In this document: positions 5,240 to 8,113 of the stretch, one piece after another
How positions within the stretch are numbered: position 1 is the first letter of the stretch
Layout: every line of letters begins with the position of its first letter
Source: CAZIQY01 sp964541605
GTDB taxonomy: Bacteria > Desulfobacterota > Syntrophia > Syntrophales > UBA2185
Length of the DNA stretch: 8,113 nt
Assembly: GCA_964541605.1 (NCBI GenBank)
Contig: CAZIQY010000105.1
Coordinates: 1 to 8,113, forward strand
Direction: 5' to 3'
Translations under genes and position numbers: made by a program
The notes under the pieces: model-generated
The model's input: the letters and a program-made list of their open reading frames with translations, nothing else
Database searches by the model: none
What the model was told of the DNA's origin: nothing

Positions 5240-6457
5240 ATGATATCTTTAGCCGACATTCGCAAAGCCGCAGAAGTTCTCAAAGGTAAAGTACTCCGGA
5301 CGCCGCTCATCTACTCACCCACCTTCAGCGGCATGAGCGGGGTGGAAGTCTATCTGAAGCTGGAAAATCTCCAGGGCACGGGCTCTTTCAAGCTGAGGGG
5401 GGCAACGTTTAAAATACAATCTCACCTCAAGCGCATCGGGCCGGAAGGGGTGGTGGCCGCATCGGCGGGCAATCATGCCCAGGGGGTAGCCCTGGCGGCG
5501 ATGCGCGGGGGGCTTTCCGCCACCATTGTCATGCCCGAGTGGGCCTCGATCACAAAACAGGAAGCCACTAAGGGTTATGGCGGTAACGTGCTCCTGGAAG
5601 GACAGAGCATCGGAGACGCCATCAACAAAGCTTGCGAATTGGCTCAAACGGGAATGACCTTCATCCATCCTTTTGACGACCCTGACATTATCGCCGGCCA
5701 GGGTACGATCGGCCTTGAGATTTTTGAGGATCTGAGCGACGCGGAAATAATTATTGTTCCTGTCGGAGGCGGAGGCCTTGCGAGCGGTGTTGCTGTAGCT
5801 GCGAAAGCCATAAGGCCGAAAGTTCACATCATCGGTGTTCAGACGGAGGCGTGCCCGGGGGCTCACCGGGCGCGCGAGTGCGGGGGGCCGGTACGGGTGG
5901 AGGCGGAAAAATCAATTGCCGACGGCATTGCCATAAAGCAGGTGGGCGATCTTACCTTTCCCATCATTCAGAAAAAAGTGGATGAAATTGTGCTCGTAAA
6001 AGAAGAGGAAATCGCGGAAGCTATTCTGATGCTCCTGGAGCGAAAAAGAATTCTTGCCGAGGGCGCCGGCGCCGTCCCGCTTGCCGCGCTTTTGGGAGGT
6101 TATGTAAAACTAAAAAAAGGGCGAAAGGCGGTCCTCATCATCAGCGGCGGCAACGTGGACAGCCCACTGTTGGACAGGGTCATCCGGAAAGGGCTTTTCT
6201 GCCACGGCCGTATCATGCGCATATCGGTGTGCCTGGAAGATATTCCGGGATCGCTCGCGCGCTTGCTTGCCGTCATTGCCCGGTTCAAGGCCAACGTCCT
6301 GAACATTTACCATGCCCGGAGTGAAAAAGACCTGGCCATTCACCTGAGCCGCGTGGAACTGGAGCTCGAAACGCGCGGACCGGACCACATCCGGGAAATC
6401 CTCGACGAACTGGAAAACACGGGCTACAAGATCAGCATTCTGGGAACGGATGTATAA
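5240..6457 (+). CDS. ilvA: Threonine ammonia-lyase with ACT domain
   Basis: A pyridoxal-phosphate (fold type II) threonine dehydratase, 405 aa. It deaminates L-threonine to 2-oxobutyrate and ammonia, either for isoleucine synthesis or for catabolism. Visible: SFKLRGA with the PLP-binding Lys51 (49-55), SAGNHAQG (75-82), the glycine-rich phosphate loop GGGGLASG (176-183) and ISGGNVD (301-307) with the PLP-pyridine Ser. The C-terminal ACT domain spans about 326-402 and opens with ISVCLEDIPGSLARLL (328-343). A single ACT of this kind matches the short form (TIGR01127 type), not the longer E. coli IlvA, so the feedback ligand cannot be assigned. The ribosome site is weak (AAGAGA, 5227-5232). The end may be overlapped by an uncertain antisense frame. 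Confidence 0.93.
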   Translation: MISLADIRKAAEVLKGKVLRTPLIYSPTFSGMSGVEVYLKLENLQGTGSFKLRGATFKIQSHLKRIGPEGVVAASAGNHAQGVALAAMRGGLSATIVMPEWASITKQEATKGYGGNVLLEGQSIGDAINKACELAQTGMTFIHPFDDPDIIAGQGTIGLEIFEDLSDAEIIIVPVGGGGLASGVAVAAKAIRPKVHIIGVQTEACPGAHRARECGGPVRVEAEKSIADGIAIKQVGDLTFPIIQKKVDEIVLVKEEEIAEAILMLLERKRILAEGAGAVPLAALLGGYVKLKKGRKAVLIISGGNVDSPLLDRVIRKGLFCHGRIMRISVCLEDIPGSLARLLAVIARFKANVLNIYHARSEKDLAIHLSRVELELETRGPDHIREILDELENTGYKISILGTDV

Positions 6458-6749
6458 CTCCGCAGCCGTCTGATGCTTTCCTCATAAAGTGAAACAGAAA
6501 CGCCCGCTTGATAGAACTCCCCTTTCAGCGGGTCAAGGATGGCAACGGGAACAGCATACTGTTTTTTGATTGATAAAAAATTGATCTTGAACGCCTTGTT
6601 TTTTTTCAAATACAAAGCCGTAAGCGAGCCGCAAGACGGGATCATCGAATGCGAGTTGAAACATACAAGTCTGAAGATTCCATTTTTCCGTTCAAGAAAA
6701 AGCTCTTCTAAGGAATTGACGGATTTTAAAAAGTATGCAAGATTACAAT
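6458..6749. other. Intergenic segment with ambiguous antisense ORFs
   Basis: There is no confident gene. On the minus strand a frame is open from 6759 down to a stop at 6424, overlapping the ilvA end. It reads like protein (LEELFLERKNGIFRLV, then AVPVAILDPLKGEFYQAGV), but its only ATG (6645, 73 aa) has no ribosome site and the open part upstream has no start codon, so it could be a decayed gene fragment. On the plus strand, ATG 6539-6754 (71 aa) has only AAGG touching the ATG and no recognisable family. A 6-bp inverted repeat CCCGCT (6503-6508) / AGCGGG (6527-6532) could be structure after ilvA but has no T-run. Confidence 0.4.
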
Positions 6750-6755
6750 TATAAT
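6726..6755 (+). promoter_or_regulatory. Promoter candidate for the lysine-rich gene
   Basis: A perfect TATAAT (6750-6755) has TTAAAA (6726-6731, 4 of 6) 18 bases upstream. It would start a transcript near 6762 with a leader of about 70 bases. That leader contains two short hairpins, GTGGTT/AACCAC (6768-6773 / 6783-6788) and TGTTTT-GG-AAAACA (6801-6814), the second just before the ribosome site. Confidence 0.45.
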
Positions 6756-6831
6756 GATGGACCTACTGTGGTTGCAACAGGAAACCACGCTGCGAGAAGA
6801 TGTTTTGGAAAACAGGAAAAGGAGAGATGTA

Positions 6832-6945
6832 ATGGGAGACAAGGGCGGTAAGAAAGATAAGGCAAAGGGTCAGAAACAGAATGCCGAAAAACAGAAACAA
6901 AAATCAAAAAACAAGCTTGATAAGCAGCCAAAAAGAAAGCCTTGA
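6832..6945 (+). CDS. 37-aa lysine-rich small basic protein
   Basis: Starts MGDKGGKKDKAK and ends KQPKRKP: 14 Lys and one Arg in 37 residues, no aromatic residue, and almost no hydrophobic residue beyond one Leu and a few Ala. It should be disordered and could bind nucleic acid or ribosomes, but that is inference from charge alone. Start chosen at 6832 because AAAGGAGAG (6818-6826) gives a GGAG seven bases upstream. The frame is open further up to ATG 6754, but that ATG overlaps the -10 box and has no ribosome site. From memory, similar MGDK-type lysine-rich small proteins occur in deltaproteobacterial genomes without known function. A membrane protein gene follows after 76 bases and may share the transcript. 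Confidence 0.7.
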   Translation: MGDKGGKKDKAKGQKQNAEKQKQKSKNKLDKQPKRKP

Positions 6946-7021
6946 TAGAAATCACGGTGCGGGGATCTGCACAACAGCTTTTCCCGAGTGAAGTGCAAAG
7001 ACTACGGTAACGAGCATCAAA

Positions 7022-7390
7022 ATGAAAGTATCATATAAAGCCGCGCTTCTATCCACATTCGTCTTTCCTGGCGTTGGCCAGCTCTATTTAAAAAGATATT
7101 GGAGGGGTCTGGTTATCATGTTTTTTGTCTTCACCGGATTAGGCTACATGATCTGGTCGGACACGGTATCTGTACTCAATCGACTTGACGACGTTACGGT
7201 TAAGATGCAGGTTGGTAAAACGAACCTGCAAGAGCTTTCAGACATTGTCGAATCAAAAAAATTAACCACAGATCCCTATCATGACGCTGTTTTCTACGCT
7301 ATTGTTTGCTCTTGGATATTTGCTATCATAGATGCCTATAGAATCGGAAAGCAGAGAGAACTTCAGGACAAAGAGACTTCCCAATTGTAA
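7022..7390 (+). CDS. Small membrane protein with PGVGQLYL motif
   Basis: 122 aa. Hydrophobic segments lie at about 6-22, 28-46 and 88-107. The first contains FPGVGQLYLKRYWRG (15-29), a signature of small TM2-like or DUF5683-type membrane proteins (PGxGQxYxgr-x-xkG), whose role is unknown. A soluble stretch of about 40 residues (47-87) lies between helices two and three, followed by FAIIDAYRIGKQRE (100-113), a common end for this type (a DAY/W motif after the last helix). The ribosome site is weak (AACGAG, 7010-7015). It sits downstream of the lysine-rich gene with no terminator seen between them. Confident as a gene, vague as to function. Confidence 0.8.
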   Translation: MKVSYKAALLSTFVFPGVGQLYLKRYWRGLVIMFFVFTGLGYMIWSDTVSVLNRLDDVTVKMQVGKTNLQELSDIVESKKLTTDPYHDAVFYAIVCSWIFAIIDAYRIGKQRELQDKETSQL

Positions 7391-7492
7391 TTCCTTTCCC
7401 ATCCAGTCAAATGATAATGGAGTGAAATTCTGTTCCGTTGCTTCCTGAAAGAAATAATAGACATGATACTATGTTTCGCGTAGATTTCACAT

Positions 7493-7498
7493 TATAAT
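7493..7498 (+). promoter_or_regulatory. Possible -10 box before the PH-like gene
   Basis: A perfect TATAAT, with no good -35 at the usual distance. If it is used, transcription would start near 7505. That is downstream of ATG 7497 and upstream of the ribosome site at 7525-7531, supporting the TTG 7542 start for the next gene. Confidence 0.3.
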
Positions 7499-7541
7499 GA
7501 ACACTGTAACTGGAGATATTAATAGGGGAGGCGTCCCTAAT

Positions 7542-8113
7542 TTGCAAGATCTGCTGGACGCCGTCCCGACCGGCAGGATAGTCACCTGCCTGACAACCCA
7601 CAAAGCCCTCATCCTACACGACGGCGAAAAAGAACTCGGCCGCATCCCCCTCGATGACGTGGTCGATGTCTCGCTCCTCGACGATTCCTCGGTCCGAAGA
7701 CGCCCCACCATAGGCCGATTTCTGTTCCTGGGACCGCTGGCTTTCCTCTTTCCGAAAACCACCATTCGTGAGGCCTACCGTCTCTGCATTCAATGGAAAG
7801 ACCCGGAGGGTGGCTACCACTTCACCTACGTCCGCATCGCAACACGGATCATGGCTGCCCATATGCTCAACGCCGTCAAGCGTTCTCTTACCCCGGAAGT
7901 CCGCACGGAACTGGCTCAAAAGGCGCTTGAGGCCAGGGAGCTGGCCTCCGTCTCGGAAAAAGAACAACGCAAACGCCCCGCCGAGACCTCGTCGTTTATC
8001 ACCTGTGGGTACTGCACCTTCGAATTCAGGAAAACCGACTTGCCGCCCGGCGGCAAGTGCTGTCACCGAATATGTAAAACTGTACCAAAAATGATAACGA
8101 AAAGTGTACCACC
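7542..8113 (+). CDS. PH-like domain and zinc-ribbon protein, 3'-disrupted
   Basis: The reading frame is open to the window edge with no stop. Start TTG 7542 is chosen for GGGGAGG (7525-7531), ten bases upstream; the in-frame ATG 7497 has no ribosome site. Residues 1-117 resemble a bacterial PH-like beta domain (GRIVTCLTTHKALILHDG, 11-28; IPLDDVVDVSLLD, 35-47). Residues 118-150 are a charged, probably helical linker. Residues 153-173 are a zinc ribbon: ITCGYCTFEF (C155, C158), then LPPGGKC (C173). The expected second CxxC is lost: after C173 (codon ending 8060) the frame enters sequence resembling an insertion-element end and reads CHRICKTVPK. The native gene therefore appears truncated at about 8060. 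Function is unknown; no enzyme motif is seen. GC-rich third positions mark it as real coding sequence. Confidence 0.65.
   Translation, partial: MQDLLDAVPTGRIVTCLTTHKALILHDGEKELGRIPLDDVVDVSLLDDSSVRRRPTIGRFLFLGPLAFLFPKTTIREAYRLCIQWKDPEGGYHFTYVRIATRIMAAHMLNAVKRSLTPEVRTELAQKALEARELASVSEKEQRKRPAETSSFITCGYCTFEFRKTDLPPGGKCCHRICKTVPKMITKSVP
8061..8113. mobile_element. Probable IS21-family element end (partial)
   Basis: The segment begins TGTCACCG and carries two copies of AAAA(C/G)TGTACCA (8076-8087 and 8100-8111), offset by 24 bases. IS21-family elements typically have TG...CA termini with several short repeats inside each end for IstA binding, and GTGTACCA-type repeats are common among them. It begins precisely where homology to a zinc ribbon would be expected to continue. 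No transposase is in the window, so the family call rests on the end sequence only. Confidence 0.5.

Noticed and set aside
5240..6457. Threonine dehydratase as a functional partner of the thi operon
   Set aside because: Threonine dehydratase can affect thiamine synthesis through phosphoribosylamine in Salmonella, but here it is over 1.2 kb away behind two unrelated genes, so adjacency alone does not support a link.
6539..6754. 71-aa plus-strand ORF between ilvA and the lysine-rich gene
   Set aside because: AAGG touches the ATG with no usable spacing, the composition is Lys/Phe-rich as expected of AT-rich noncoding DNA, and it competes with a more protein-like minus-strand frame.
6754..6831. 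Start at ATG 6754 for the lysine-rich protein (63 aa)
   Set aside because: It overlaps the TATAAT box and has no ribosome site; ATG 6832 has an excellent one, and the peptide character changes there.
7768..8094. 108-aa plus-strand ORF rich in Arg, Pro and Ser
   Set aside because: It is out of frame with the domain-bearing frame starting at 7542 and has the composition typical of a GC-rich shadow frame.
1..8113. CRISPR array, tRNA or rRNA genes, toxin-antitoxin or defence system
   Set aside because: No regularly spaced repeats, no cloverleaf or rRNA-like segment and no recognisable defence or toxin domains were seen on either strand.

Overview
The window looks like chromosome from an anaerobic bacterium, most likely a Desulfobacterota (former Deltaproteobacteria) of the Syntrophia type. 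This is an inference from three things: the oxygen-sensitive tyrosine-using ThiH route to thiazole, the single-ACT threonine dehydratase form, and the gene style. No rRNA, tRNA or CRISPR array was seen, and I cannot name the species. All confident genes lie on the + strand.

Bases 1-260 carry no gene. They hold a 78-bp interspersed palindromic (MITE-like) repeat, three further short perfect palindromes and a good sigma-70 promoter. Bases 264-415 form a complete TPP (THI-box) riboswitch with an intrinsic terminator. It controls a tight operon, thiF-thiG-thiH-thiS-thiE (419-3999). ThiF adenylates the ThiS tail, which becomes the thiocarboxylate sulfur donor. ThiH makes dehydroglycine from tyrosine, ThiG assembles the thiazole, and ThiE joins it to the pyrimidine to give thiamine phosphate. 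The pyrimidine genes (thiC, thiD) are not here. The 3' arm of the terminator also contains the only plausible Shine-Dalgarno for thiF, so TPP may act on both transcription and translation.

Bases 4000-6457 hold an exported metallo-beta-lactamase-fold hydrolase, a 71-aa two-helix membrane protein and a threonine ammonia-lyase with a C-terminal ACT domain. These appear to be separate units.

Bases 6458-8113 are an accessory-like stretch: an ambiguous AT-rich segment with antisense ORFs, a 37-aa lysine-rich protein with an excellent ribosome site, a 122-aa membrane protein, and a right-edge gene (PH-like domain plus zinc ribbon). That last gene runs off the window. Its zinc ribbon is cut after the third cysteine at about 8060, where sequence resembling an IS21-family end begins (TGT terminus, two AAAA(C/G)TGTACCA repeats 24 bp apart).

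I see no wholly new multi-gene system. The observations most worth a second look are the dual-use riboswitch, the ThiF that lacks its usual cysteine, the lysine-rich microprotein and the insertion-disrupted gene at the right edge.
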